From: Pigoraptor chileana
Lineage: Eukaryota > Opisthokonta > Filasterea
NCBI GenBank assembly: GCA_943704495.1
Contig: CALSCR010001990.1
Location: 1-34,522 of the forward strand
Length of the DNA stretch: 34,522 bases
Direction: 5' to 3'
Below, piece after piece: positions 19,901-28,953 of the stretch. Numbering within the stretch: the stretch's first letter is position 1; each line of letters begins with the position of its first letter. The position numbers and the translations under genes are program-made. Below the pieces are notes generated by a model that ran no database searches, was not told the DNA's origin, and was given only the letters and a program-made list of their open reading frames with translations.

Positions 19901-21540
19901 ATGTCCGCGATGATCGCGGTGATGCTTCTTATCGTGGTCCTTGTCGTCACCAATACTATTGCGGGTCTCCTTTCGCTCCTTCTTTGATGCCCTGCCCCTT
20001 GAATCGCCATAGCGTTCATCCCTCGTGTAGCCATCTTCCTTTTTACTTTCGTAGCCATCTTCCTTTTTACTTTCGTCGCCATCTTCTTTACCACGAAGGC
20101 CCCACAAATTTCGCTTGCTGCTTCCCCGTGCGGCCCTCGAGGTCTCCTCCGCATCAACCTCCGTCTGTACACCCGCCGTTCGCTGCTGCATAAGTGCATC
20201 ACGTCCCGACGCCGCGTCCACTTTCGCGCTCTCCTTGCGAATCTGCCGGTCAGGCGACGCTGATTGTGTGTCTGCAGCGGCTTGACCGGCATCAGCTCGC
20301 CCGGATGCAGCTGCGTGAGACGGCGATGGGGACGGTCTGGAAGTCACAACAAGGCTTCGCATCGTCGGAATATCATCGGAGAGGTCGCGCAGCCGCTCGT
20401 CCATCCGACGGAAAAGCCCCTCGATTTCTGCAAATCGTGGTAATAAACAAAGACACAGCAATTTGAGGATAACAAGCTCCGCCAAGCATCATCGCTTTCC
20501 ATTGCATTGAGGGATACGGGATATGCGCCACTCACCGTCTCTCTTTTTGACCAGCTCATGCCACATGGACGAGGCTGGATCCGGTCCCTCAACCCCCCCT
20601 CTATGTGAAGGTCCTGCCGCAACGCCAGTCACGTGCAGTGACGAATAGGCATGGCCTTGAGCATCGGGATTCTGCCCCGGACTCGCAAATACGCGAGGCA
20701 TGTCTGGACGAAGAGGCGACGGGGATGCTCCGTCTTGATATGTGTGTGGGCGTCCGTTCATATTGTGCGGGGGTGTTGTCTTATCCAGGAGATCCCTGTA
20801 TCGCACCGTCTCCGCCTCCAGGCGGCCGATCACATTGTGTGCAGATCGGAGGCTGTCGTTTGCATTCTGTCCTTCATTCTGCAGCTGGCGTACCTTCGCC
20901 AAGAGTGCCTGAAGAGCGCCGATGACAGCTGCATGGGTGGCACAGGTCAGATTGGTTTTGGATGTTGGCTGTCTGTGTGTGCACGAAATGTAATATCTAC
21001 GAATGCGACGCTTACAACGGTGGGTACGAGCTCGGCGATAACAGACAACGTGTTAGCAACGCTCCACTTCTCCTTCAAGTGGCAATTTAAATGCCCACCT
21101 TTGTCGTCAGTGTATCCAGCAGCAGTGGAAAACGAGTGCGACTCTGCATCGTATCCCTGCATGTATGCATCTGAGTGGCCGTGCAACGGGGGCGCCAGCA
21201 TGCCGGCATCACGGCTGACAGCCCCAAAGCGGCCTGATGGCGGCATCTCGCTATAAGACTGCACGCCTGACGCAGACATAGACAGTGGAGGTCGCTCGTC
21301 GGCGAATGTGCGTAGTCCCACTGAGGAGGAGAAGTTCCGAGATGAAGACCCGTCCGTGTGCAGATGTGCATCTGTCGGTCGCACGCGTCGGGATGACTCG
21401 TCCCCCGTAGCTGACGAGTTGGTGGCGCTCGAGATATCTTTTCCAAATTCCGATATATTTGCCCTAAAGGAAGCCATCTCGCTGATCCGGCGCAGATTAG
21501 ACTGCAATTCGCTCAGCTCTTCCTCATGTGTGAAGCTCAT
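16972..21540 (-). CDS. CEP57: CEP57-family centrosome/basal body protein, eight exons
   Basis: Exons are 21540-21099, 20928-20536, 20427-18971, 18783-18709, 18512-18378, 18208-18021, 17707-17588 and 17314-16972; all junctions are GT-AG and in phase (1050 aa; human CEP57 is about 500). CEP57 proteins bind microtubules and scaffold pericentriolar material and basal bodies. The C-terminal microtubule-binding region is diagnostic: NVQEVMALLKAH followed by CPVC (C861, C864), then LEDELSQISFEFQKLS, built across the exon 6/7 junction as the equivalent of human DEFGQMSFDHQQLA, and MDAKGRHIAMLRGH across exon 7/8, matching the MEAKANQI region. The final ELLKGVKALKESL resembles the vertebrate C-terminal LLKDMQSIQNSL segment. 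A coiled coil lies early (exon 2, LLAKVRQLQNEG), and a 25-residue helix is exon 4. The middle (exon 3) is a long charged, Arg/Glu/Ser-rich disordered region with tandem repeats. The upstream ATG could be preceded by a non-coding exon, since CTTTCAG precedes it. Confidence 0.85.
19577..19873. repeat. Three-copy 99-bp tandem repeat coding for 33-residue units in CEP57
   Basis: Copies start at 19577, 19676 and 19775 with an exact 99-base period. They encode 33-residue units with core SEESDVGEERLRHPTSNL (about residues 464-562 of CEP57). The middle copy is nearly identical to its neighbours, and the outer ends have a few changes, such as SPL for SPS and DLG for DVG. The near identity at DNA level indicates recent duplication or gene-conversion homogenisation. 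The units combine acidic SEES and basic SRRKSEKE patches, which look like potential casein-kinase-type phosphosites; this last point is inference. Confidence 0.95.
20031..20092. repeat. 24-bp tandem repeat in CEP57 coding sequence
   Basis: Units starting at 20031, 20055 and 20079 (the last partial) have a 24-base period and encode repeated ESKKEDGY octapeptides on the minus strand, upstream in protein order of the 33-residue repeats. Confidence 0.9.
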
Positions 21541-21609
21541 ACCCTGAAAGATCAAGTACGGTGCAGTAAAATCAAATTAATATGCATGAAGTAGCCCGAC
21601 GATAGACAG

Positions 21610-22167
21610 ATGAGGCAAATTACTGCGAATTATGCGATTCTGAAGCCACTGGACAACCGAGAGACTAAAAATGTGACAATGGTGTGCGCATGGAACAACA
21701 GAGAGATGGGTTCCCTTGAAGGAGACAATGGTGTGAGTGCGGACGGCGCGCGGGCAGCACATAGCCATATGCACCCACCGGCCTATATGGCAGAAAAGTC
21801 GAGTCCATTTCCACGCTTAAACTGTCGACAAAGCCCGCAATCTCAATCTCACGGGGTTGGCTTGCCGTATCGGCGTGTGCGTTACTGCCCAGCCAATGTT
21901 CGTTGCACAGCGTGTAAAGCATTCACTCCACGAAATCCACTTGCACGTCGCGCTTCATCGACTGCCCGTAAATTTACCAAAAATGTTTCATCGCAAAAAG
22001 ACACAAAAGGAAACTTGGTATACTGTGGCTCTATAGCTGAATTTCACCATATGCTGCACGGAGAGTCGAATGCTTACGCTGAGTCGCCAGTATTGGCTGA
22101 CAAATATCCATCTCAGAAATCATTCTCAGAGATCAGAACAGTCACCGCCGCCGGCGCCGAAATTTGA
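21610..22167 (+). CDS. Hypothetical 185-aa ORF, weakly supported
   Basis: A plus-strand frame runs from ATG 21610 to a stop at 22167. The protein has no recognised domain, signal peptide or membrane segment. It is basic in its middle part with a few cysteines (YCPANVRCTACKAF). The frame is longer than most shadows and has no confident gene opposite it, but it overlaps the presumed CEP57 5' flank. It could be a fast-evolving small protein or chance. Confidence 0.25.
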   Translation: MRQITANYAILKPLDNRETKNVTMVCAWNNREMGSLEGDNGVSADGARAAHSHMHPPAYMAEKSSPFPRLNCRQSPQSQSHGVGLPYRRVRYCPANVRCTACKAFTPRNPLARRASSTARKFTKNVSSQKDTKGNLVYCGSIAEFHHMLHGESNAYAESPVLADKYPSQKSFSEIRTVTAAGAEI

Positions 22168-22180
22168 AAAAAGGGTGTAT

Positions 22181-22192
22181 GTGGTCACGTGC
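22181..22192. promoter_or_regulatory. E-box element GTGGTCACGTGC (copy 1)
   Basis: A CACGTG core within a 12-nt string that is identical to one at 32741-32752, in the other divergent promoter of the window. A further GTCACGTG lies 14 bases downstream. CACGTG is a typical bHLH (Cbf1/USF-type) site; the factor here is unknown. Confidence 0.45.
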
Positions 22193-22242
22193 GTCGTTCG
22201 ACTAGTCACGTGATTCCGTATTTTCAGACCGCCGGGGCGGAC

Positions 22243-22277
22243 GTGTGATCACTGAGAGTCACACTCAGTGATCACAC
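22243..22277. repeat. Perfect 14-bp inverted repeat upstream of TPRA1
   Basis: GTGTGATCACTGAG (22243-22256) and CTCAGTGATCACAC (22264-22277) are exact reverse complements separated by 7 bases. The arms each contain TGATCA. It could be a dimeric factor binding site, a foldback structure or a remnant of a small terminal-repeat element. Only the symmetry is certain. Confidence 0.9.
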
Positions 22278-22655
22278 CAGTTCCGCAAAGCAAAGTGTAC
22301 TGATGGAAGAAGGACAAGACGGACCGACATGTGAGATTCATGAATGCAAGCGTGGTTTTCGCAGTCAAACGCAAGAGGTTTCAATCAGGGGATCCTCAGA
22401 GACGAACCGAACTTGTGGCTGTTGCATTCCACCTCAGAATTTATTTTGCACTGTGAAGTCGCGTCCGCAAATCACGCCCTCATATGCGCGTTCGATGAGG
22501 CGTTGCCGTGAAGAAATGGCACACATTCCTGCCGCACGACCCTCTCTGTAGCCGCCCACCAGCCGTCCATTCCGCATCCAGCTTTCTCACACGCATGAAC
22601 AGGCGAACCGACTGCATGGCTATTGGGTGACGCCTATCGGGAGCATTCGCGCACC

Positions 22656-24926
22656 ATGGAGAACGTGGTAGTAGCAACGCCTCGCGCTTCTCCGTCGGGT
22701 GCTCCGTTTCCAAGCTTCATTCCAATTGAAGAAATCGACTTTGATGGAATGGTTTGCTTTGATGCGCTGCGAAAGACGTTTGGGCATACTGAGATTCTCG
22801 TGTGGGATGTGGTGATATTCGGTCCCAACGCACTCTTTTTTATCTTTTTACTTCTGGGCGTAAAAGTGGCGAGGATGAAATTGCGCAGCATGACTTCGCT
22901 CATCACCTCTACGTTTTATATGCTGGTATGTGTAGCTTGTGAGTGCGTGTGTGTGTGTGTGTGTGTCTAACTGAGTGTGCATGTTCGTGTTCTACACATA
23001 TACGCGAGCGTGTGTTTTTTTATATAATCAAGATCAATTTGCCGACCTGAGACCTTCTATGTCTTTGTATTTGTATACACAATGTGCGTCCATTATTAGT
23101 GACTTTTTTATCCGGATGACCGTCTTTCGCCCTAATATTTCCAATTTTGAACTTTTTCAAAACCGCATCGCTTTAATCGCGCGCGTCGCACCCCACTGAA
23201 GATATGGCTCATCTGTCTGACGTCGCTCAGCCGTACTGTGATGCACATTGCGCTGCCATCACAAGACACAGTGGACCAGCTCTTGTGGCTCCTTGTTCGC
23301 TTCCTCATCCTCATGCTGGAGGTGTGCGTGCTCGTCTTTGGGCTGCTTTTCGGCAACATAGTGAATACGCGCCGCGGAAAAAAGATCACTCTGGCCGTTA
23401 CAACACTCATCTCTCTGGCATATGCCGTGATACAGGTAAGATGCGTGTGGATGTATTCATATGTGACGATAGGGATTGCTGGACGAGTGAATGGTCAATT
23501 GGGTTGTGTTTTGTTTGCCACAAATGGAGTGGGACAGCGTCTGCTCACATCTTCTTCTGCCCAATTTTTTTAATTTTCGTGTGTGTTGCTGTTTGGGGTA
23601 CTGCCCGTGGGAATGTACATTTGTCCTTTCTCTCTGTTGCTATTGTATGTCTGCTGATGTGTCCATACCTTGCTCACTGCACGCACATGCACGCACATAT
23701 ATATTTACATGCATACACTCACAAACTCACTCACATAACCGCACTCTAGGGCGTGCTGGAGTTTGAGACCAACTGGACGCTCAGCCATCACCACTCCCAC
23801 TGGGACATGTATGCGCACGGAGGAATGATCTTTCTCTTTGTTACGTCGGCGATATTTACGCTCGTGTATCTGTCGATCGTGATTATGCCTTACACTCCTC
23901 TACAACACAAATGGCCACTACCCGGTATGTGAATTGGCTTGCAGTGTGCATCCTCTTTACTGCACAATACGTTAGGCGTGCGATAATGTGTCTTGACACT
24001 TGTGTGGTCCGCTGGAAAGACAGGAACGAACATTAGTTAATTTTGGCGCAATAGACGTGTTTGTGTCTGCATGTCTGCCTATGTAGTTGTGTCTGTATGT
24101 CTGTGTGTGTCTTCTAGCTGTGTCTCTGTCTGTTCTGTGTGTGACAGGTCTGCATTGCAATGCCACCACTTCGTCGCCAATTAATTTAAGCTTGTGTCCA
24201 CCTGCGCATCTTGTGTCCGCAGTGAAACGGTCGTTCTATGCGTATGCCTTCTTTCTGTGCGTGGTGAACTTACTGCAGGCCATTGGAAGTGCACTGGTGT
24301 TTTACGAGTACATCGCCGGTCTGTGGTGGGTTTTTGTATGCAAATAGTTGCGATGTATGTTCCAATTGCGTGTTTATAGCTCTTTCTGTTTGTTTTTGTA
24401 GTTGTGCAGTTTTGGTTTTCTGATAATGTGTGCCAGAACTGAAAAAAATCTGCTTTACATTCTCTTTTTTATTGGCAGCCTCGTCGACCTCACCACACTG
24501 GTATATTTTTGCTTCTTCGCCCCGATGGTCTACTTTATATTTCTCCGGGATTTCTTTGCCCTTCGCTTATCGGACATACTCTTTTATAACGAGATGGCTG
24601 TGGATAACGAACACCAAAGTGTTAATGCCGGCGGATACGAACACGGTTACTATGGCGCCGCGGGTATGTACGATCCCTTCGACCACGGCAGCTATCCAGG
24701 GACTGATGACACAATTCACTCGACGGGCGTCATCAGCATTGGTGACGGCTCTGAGTATTCATCCAGCGTTGGGGCGCATTTTTCGACGTCCAGTCTTCCT
24801 CACGACCACGATCCATTGCTCGCGCGGCACGCCGATGGAATGAGCATTGACAGCAGCGGCGTCGATCGATACGGCTTCAACAGTGGGCGGGTGCGGCTTC
24901 AGGGATATGGCTCCATGTCATCGTAG
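22656..24926 (+). CDS. TPRA1: TPRA1-family seven-transmembrane protein, five exons
   Basis: Exons are 22656-22925, 23202-23435, 23750-23924, 24223-24325 and 24479-24926, all GT-AG with matching phases (409 aa). The family (transmembrane protein adipocyte-associated 1, TPRA40/GPR175-like) is made of multi-pass membrane proteins of poorly known function with a GPCR-like topology. Family landmarks in order: VWDVVIFGPNALFFIFLL, STFYML|IWLICLTSLSRTV, LWLLVRFLILMLEVCV, LISLAYAVIQ|GVLEFE, MYAHGG, VIMPYTPL, VKRSFYAYAFFL, NLLQAIGSAL and LTTLVYFCFFAPMVYFIFLRDFF. Junction positions align without gaps with the remembered human protein. The start at 22656 has a good context (accATGG); the frame opens 33 bases earlier only with a non-ATG codon. 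The C-terminal tail (about 110 residues) is hydrophilic, Ser/Gly/His-rich and presumably cytosolic. Confidence 0.92.
22946..22966. repeat. (GT)n microsatellite in TPRA1 intron 1
   Basis: A GT run on the sense strand begins 20 bases after the 5' splice site of intron 1. Confidence 0.85.
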
Positions 24927-26152
24927 AGTGACGCGGCCGGGCTAAGCGAGTCCTTTGCACAGCTGCTTGAGTTGTTCATTATTCTCGAGAGTAACTCTGT
25001 TTGAATTTGAGACTGTGCCCGCCGTCCCTGGCTTTACTCGCCGACTGCAAATTGAAGACCTCACTGCCCGACATTTGACTGTGACTGTGACGCGGGTTTA
25101 ATTGTAAAGTGTGTTTTTTTTCTGCGTTTGTTTGTATGTTTTCTGCGAATGAGACTATCCCCACTATCGACCGCTTCGATTTAATTTTTTGTACATAATT
25201 TTTGTTTGTTTTATAGTGTTACTCTAATGGCGCGTTTTATCTCAGCAAGTATATCATCATCCGGATGTTTCTGACTTCACAAGTCTTTGCGTGTTCGCGG
25301 ATTGGTGCTCATTATGGTGTACATAATATTGTCTTTATTAGTAACGGCAAATGAACGAATGCATCTTCTCTCTGCTTTTGTAGTGCTCTTAATAGGAACG
25401 TTATTTTTTCTGGTATTGACAGCACTTTGATTCTGATGATTGTAGCCGAGAGTCGAATGACTTCATGTTAATATTCCGTGTGACGCTCGGCAGTTCTGAA
25501 TCATTCCGAACCACAAGACAAACTTTTGCACAACAATCACACACCTCACACCTACCACATGCAGTTAGCAAAAAGTGTATTTTAATACGTGAGTGTTAAA
25601 GTTATAACTTGGCTTCGCTTTTAACCGCAGTGAAACACCCTTTATTCAGCCGTGGCTCTTGCTTTCAAATGGGGACCGTACTTGCAGAATCAGATTGCAG
25701 ATAATAATTTATATGTTTGGCATGGCCAGCCGTTCGCTGCTTGATTATTACCAGAATAAGGACGGAGCCGGTACAGGCTCGGCCCTTCCGTCGACAGGTC
25801 GCACACCTTGTCTGAGGGCCGGCATTTGATGGTACTTCGATTAAAGCAATGCGCATTCATGACAATCAGTACATGAGACGAGTGCCATTGGGTTGGCCTG
25901 GTGTACCGATACCGTAGCTGAGACGGCCTGCTATTAACAACTAGACCTTAATCTCGTGGGCACCAGCCGAAGTTGACTGCTAACGTATCAGGATTATTAT
26001 TTTAATTGTATATGATAGTAGGAAAACTGTGACACGACAGTCGAGTTGGTGATGCAACAAACCGAGCTTAATTTGCGGCGCCTGCCGAACTGTTCACATT
26101 TGTCATGCCAGTTTTCCTGGCAGTGACCGCACTACATGCGAGCTCGTGCTAA
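24927..26152. other. Convergent intergenic region without a supportable gene
   Basis: The stretch lies between the 3' ends of TPRA1 (+) and the PNPOx-FNR gene (-). Only two short minus-strand frames exceed 60 codons (24979-25164 and 25665-25856), with no domain. A minus-strand AATAAA lies at about 25640-25645. I saw no tRNA-like cloverleaf. The composition becomes AT-rich, as expected for 3' UTRs and spacer. Confidence 0.5.
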
Positions 26153-28339
26153 TCACAGGTCCAGCGTCACGCCCTCACGGTCCTCGCGTCCCTCAATGTG
26201 CGGTCCCGGATGCGGCGTCGAACAGCAAATGAGAGCCTCGCCACCTGCAATCTCCGCAATCGGATCCTCTGCATAGTCGACGCTTCCCTTCAACACGGTT
26301 GTTGTGCACGTGCCGCACACGCCACTGCGACAGCTGAAAGCGGGCTCAAGTCCCTGCGCCTCGGCAAACTCAAGCAGCGTGCCATCGGAGGGACGCCACA
26401 TACACGTGCGTTTGGATTTGGAGAACACAACCTCCACGGCCTCCTCCACGTCAACCACTTCCTCGCTCTTAGCGGATTTAGACGACTTCCTTGCCGGGGC
26501 GGCAGTTGCTGCATCTCGCCGCCGGCGGACACTCGCAGGACCGAATGCCTCGAATCGTATGCGCGCATCGGGAACGCCCATGTCGCGGACAGTGTCGTAT
26601 ATTGTCTGCATGAACGACGGCGGACCACACAGATAGAAGTCGTAGCCGTCAAGCGGGAGAATGCTCTGGAGCACGGCCTTATTCACGCGTCCGGCAGTGT
26701 TGTACAGTCTCTCCGGTGCATCATCCTCCGGCTGCGGGGCCGAGTAGCACACGTGCACGGTCAGATTTGAGTGCTTTCCTGCCTTTTCTGCAAGGTGGGC
26801 GCGGAACGGATGGTCGCGGCCGTTGCGCACGCCGTGCACAAAATATATTTTGTTGGGATATCGTGTGCGTCCGTTGTTGACGAGAAGGTCGTTTAACATG
26901 GCGACAAGTGGCGTAACTCCAATGCCTCCCGCAACCATGACAACGGGCCGTTGTGACGAAGAGTCAAAGGTAAAGTCGCCCCGGGGATTCACGGCCTCAA
27001 TCACATCACCCACCGCAAGAGAGTGAAGGAAGTTGGAGGCAGTGCCCTCCCTCTTCACACTCAGCCGATAGTGCGTGCCATCCGGCGCATCCGATATGGT
27101 GTACGTGCGCAGCAGTGGCTTATCAGCACCCGGGGGATGTATCCGTATTGGGAGGAATTGGCCCGCCGTGTGCATTGCGACACCCTTACCGTCCACAGGT
27201 TGCAGATAGATCGACCTCACACTGTCACTTTCATCGGTCAGCCTCGATACCCGCATCTGCCTATAATCGTTGCGCGCTCGATTGGCTTCCATGGCATCAC
27301 GTGCAGCCTCCCAAGTGCCCGTCCTGTCAAGCATTGGCGAGAACTCACGTGGATCCGAAAACTGCAGCGGAAAACTGCGCTCAACCCGCACAGCTGTCGT
27401 AATGGTAAAGCGAATCAGCCGCTCTGCTCCAACAAACGCTTTCACTTCGTCGCCATCCCAGATGATCTCAACATCACCGGTGAGATAGAGAACATCCCGG
27501 GAGGCAAAGTCCACGAAGAGGAGCCCCGCGCGGGGCGTTAGTACCAGATTTCCCAGTGTGTTGAACATGAAGTTGCCAACAAAGTCAGGTATTGTGAGCG
27601 TCTTTGAGTCTTCACTAATGCTAACAAAGCCGGGGCGACCCCCTCTGTGCGATGCATCCGCCCCAGTGCGTAGTCTGTCGTCGTCGTCCTTGCCGGTGTG
27701 TGCCGTTGCGATGAAAAGTGTGTCCGCCGCAGAGACGATTGCACGTGCACGGTCGTCGAGTGAATCTCCCACGTGACGAGGTGTTTTGTTGTTGTTGACG
27801 CTGTCCGCCGTTAACGCGATCCCGTCTTTGTTTTCAGCAGCTGCGGTTGTCGTTGTGTAGTCGCGAATTTGTATGTACTGCGGGCAGTTGCCCACTGTTT
27901 GCTTTACAGTCACAGAGAATCCAAAGGGGTCCATTGCCGATACAACGCCACTCACGCGGTTGCGCCGCCGTGTGGACAATTGCACTCCCACTATGCCGAC
28001 TTCAGCACCGATGCGAAGTGTGCGCGACAGGGGATCGCCCGGGAGAACCTGCGCGTTCACTCGCAGAGTGCGAGGATCGGGTGTTGTGAGGAATCCAGGC
28101 TGGCCTGCGACGGCAGAGCACCACACACAGCCATCAGCGTCGATTGTGCCAATCACAAGGAAGGGAAGAAGACCGTAAAACTCGCGGTGCTGTTCGGGCA
28201 TGTAATCACGGACTACTTTTCGCCCCTGCGCCTCAACCTTGTCGCGGACGCCGACTCGCTCCTGGACGAAGCGCTCTCCTTGGTGGAAAGGGGACTCCAA
28301 GTGCGCCCATCCCATGGGACTCGCTGTTGCTGCCGTCAT
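26153..28339 (-). CDS. PNPOx-like flavin domain fused to FNR-type reductase and 2Fe-2S ferredoxin (intronless)
   Basis: This single-exon 728-aa protein has three redox modules. About 1-330: a pyridoxamine-phosphate-oxidase-like split-barrel flavin domain, starting with ESPFHQGERFVQERVGV and containing GQPGFLTTPD and FIDF-type strands (GLLFVDFASRD). About 360-610: a ferredoxin-NADP reductase fold with FAD motif RTYTISD, NAD(P) motif GGIGVTPLVAML and the C-terminal CGPPSFMQ. About 640-728: a plant-type 2Fe-2S ferredoxin with C670, C675, C678 and C705 or C706 (CRSGVCGTC...ICC). Electron flow NAD(P)H to FAD to 2Fe-2S, and perhaps to the N-terminal flavin, is inferred from the family. A Lys/Ser/Glu-rich hinge (KSSKSAKSEEV) joins the reductase and ferredoxin. 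The layout is common in proteobacteria and found in some fungi. The substrate is unknown. No signal peptide or transmembrane segment is seen, so it is probably cytosolic. Confidence 0.9.
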   Translation of the reverse strand: MTAATASPMGWAHLESPFHQGERFVQERVGVRDKVEAQGRKVVRDYMPEQHREFYGLLPFLVIGTIDADGCVWCSAVAGQPGFLTTPDPRTLRVNAQVLPGDPLSRTLRIGAEVGIVGVQLSTRRRNRVSGVVSAMDPFGFSVTVKQTVGNCPQYIQIRDYTTTTAAAENKDGIALTADSVNNNKTPRHVGDSLDDRARAIVSAADTLFIATAHTGKDDDDRLRTGADASHRGGRPGFVSISEDSKTLTIPDFVGNFMFNTLGNLVLTPRAGLLFVDFASRDVLYLTGDVEIIWDGDEVKAFVGAERLIRFTITTAVRVERSFPLQFSDPREFSPMLDRTGTWEAARDAMEANRARNDYRQMRVSRLTDESDSVRSIYLQPVDGKGVAMHTAGQFLPIRIHPPGADKPLLRTYTISDAPDGTHYRLSVKREGTASNFLHSLAVGDVIEAVNPRGDFTFDSSSQRPVVMVAGGIGVTPLVAMLNDLLVNNGRTRYPNKIYFVHGVRNGRDHPFRAHLAEKAGKHSNLTVHVCYSAPQPEDDAPERLYNTAGRVNKAVLQSILPLDGYDFYLCGPPSFMQTIYDTVRDMGVPDARIRFEAFGPASVRRRRDAATAAPARKSSKSAKSEEVVDVEEAVEVVFSKSKRTCMWRPSDGTLLEFAEAQGLEPAFSCRSGVCGTCTTTVLKGSVDYAEDPIAEIAGGEALICCSTPHPGPHIEGREDREGVTLDL

Positions 28340-28953
28340 CGTTGCGTGTGTTTGTTATGTTGTCCGGCCACAAAAGGGAGATATAATTGTTGTCCATTAA
28401 AGGAGATTTTGCTTATGCAGTTTCCGTGCAAGGAGGCTCACTCCAATTTGATTGACGCTCCTACTGCTTGCAGGCACGGATTTCGGTGATTGTGAGCAGA
28501 ATGATGATTGTGTTGTGCCATTACACTGTGGACACGGGGCACGGTTCAGGGTCAAGACAGGACTGGCAATAATTGCCGATAGTAGTGACGACAACCTGAA
28601 TAACAAACCGAGAGAGCTTATTTTGCGCAATACACAATTTCATTAGCTTGCTAATGTTCACAAAGGGCGTTGGATACGTTTCAAATATGAATGTGAGGGT
28701 TTAGTCGTAAACGACTGCCGCTTCTTGTCTAAGGGGCTAATGAATACACTATGAGCCCCACAACAGTTGTTACAAAGACTAGTCTCTTCTTAGTACGGCC
28801 TTGATTCCTTCCTTTCAACACGCCACGCCACTTCTCTGCCACAGTGCACCTTTGAAAAAAACTTCCAGTGTATATATTGACGGAGATGTTGGGGCAAAAG
28901 AGCGAAACAACCCATGCGATGAGGAAAGTGGATGGTGTGGTCGCCTCCCATGT
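28340..28953. other. Intergenic region: ABCG 3' flank and PNPOx-FNR upstream region
   Basis: No supportable gene. A minus-strand frame at 28397-28630 looks signal-peptide-like but begins with TTG and has no ATG. Both flanking genes are on the minus strand, so the promoter of the 28339 gene should lie here. Confidence 0.45.

Larger units (their letters stand above)
21541..22655. promoter_or_regulatory. Divergent promoter region between CEP57 (-) and TPRA1 (+)
   Basis: The stretch separates two divergently transcribed genes. It contains the E-box element GTGGTCACGTGC at 22181-22192, a second GTCACGTG at 22205-22212 and a 14-bp perfect inverted repeat at 22243-22277. Two plus-strand frames cross it (21610-22167 and 22303-22551). 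The second would be an upstream ORF if the TPRA1 mRNA starts early. Start sites are unknown. Confidence 0.5.

Noticed and set aside
22303-22551. 82-codon plus-strand ORF upstream of TPRA1
   Set aside because: It has no domain and no phase-compatible junction to the TPRA1 first exon. At most it is an upstream ORF if transcription starts before 22303.
24326-24478. Possible extra small exon inside TPRA1 intron 4 (after TTTGTAG at about 24400)
   Set aside because: Joining CTG TG directly to C CTC GTC GAC gives GLCLVDLTT, which matches the family length exactly. An added exon would insert residues not seen in the family.
28397-28630. Minus-strand ORF resembling a secreted peptide
   Set aside because: It begins with TTG, has no ATG and no upstream exon was found.
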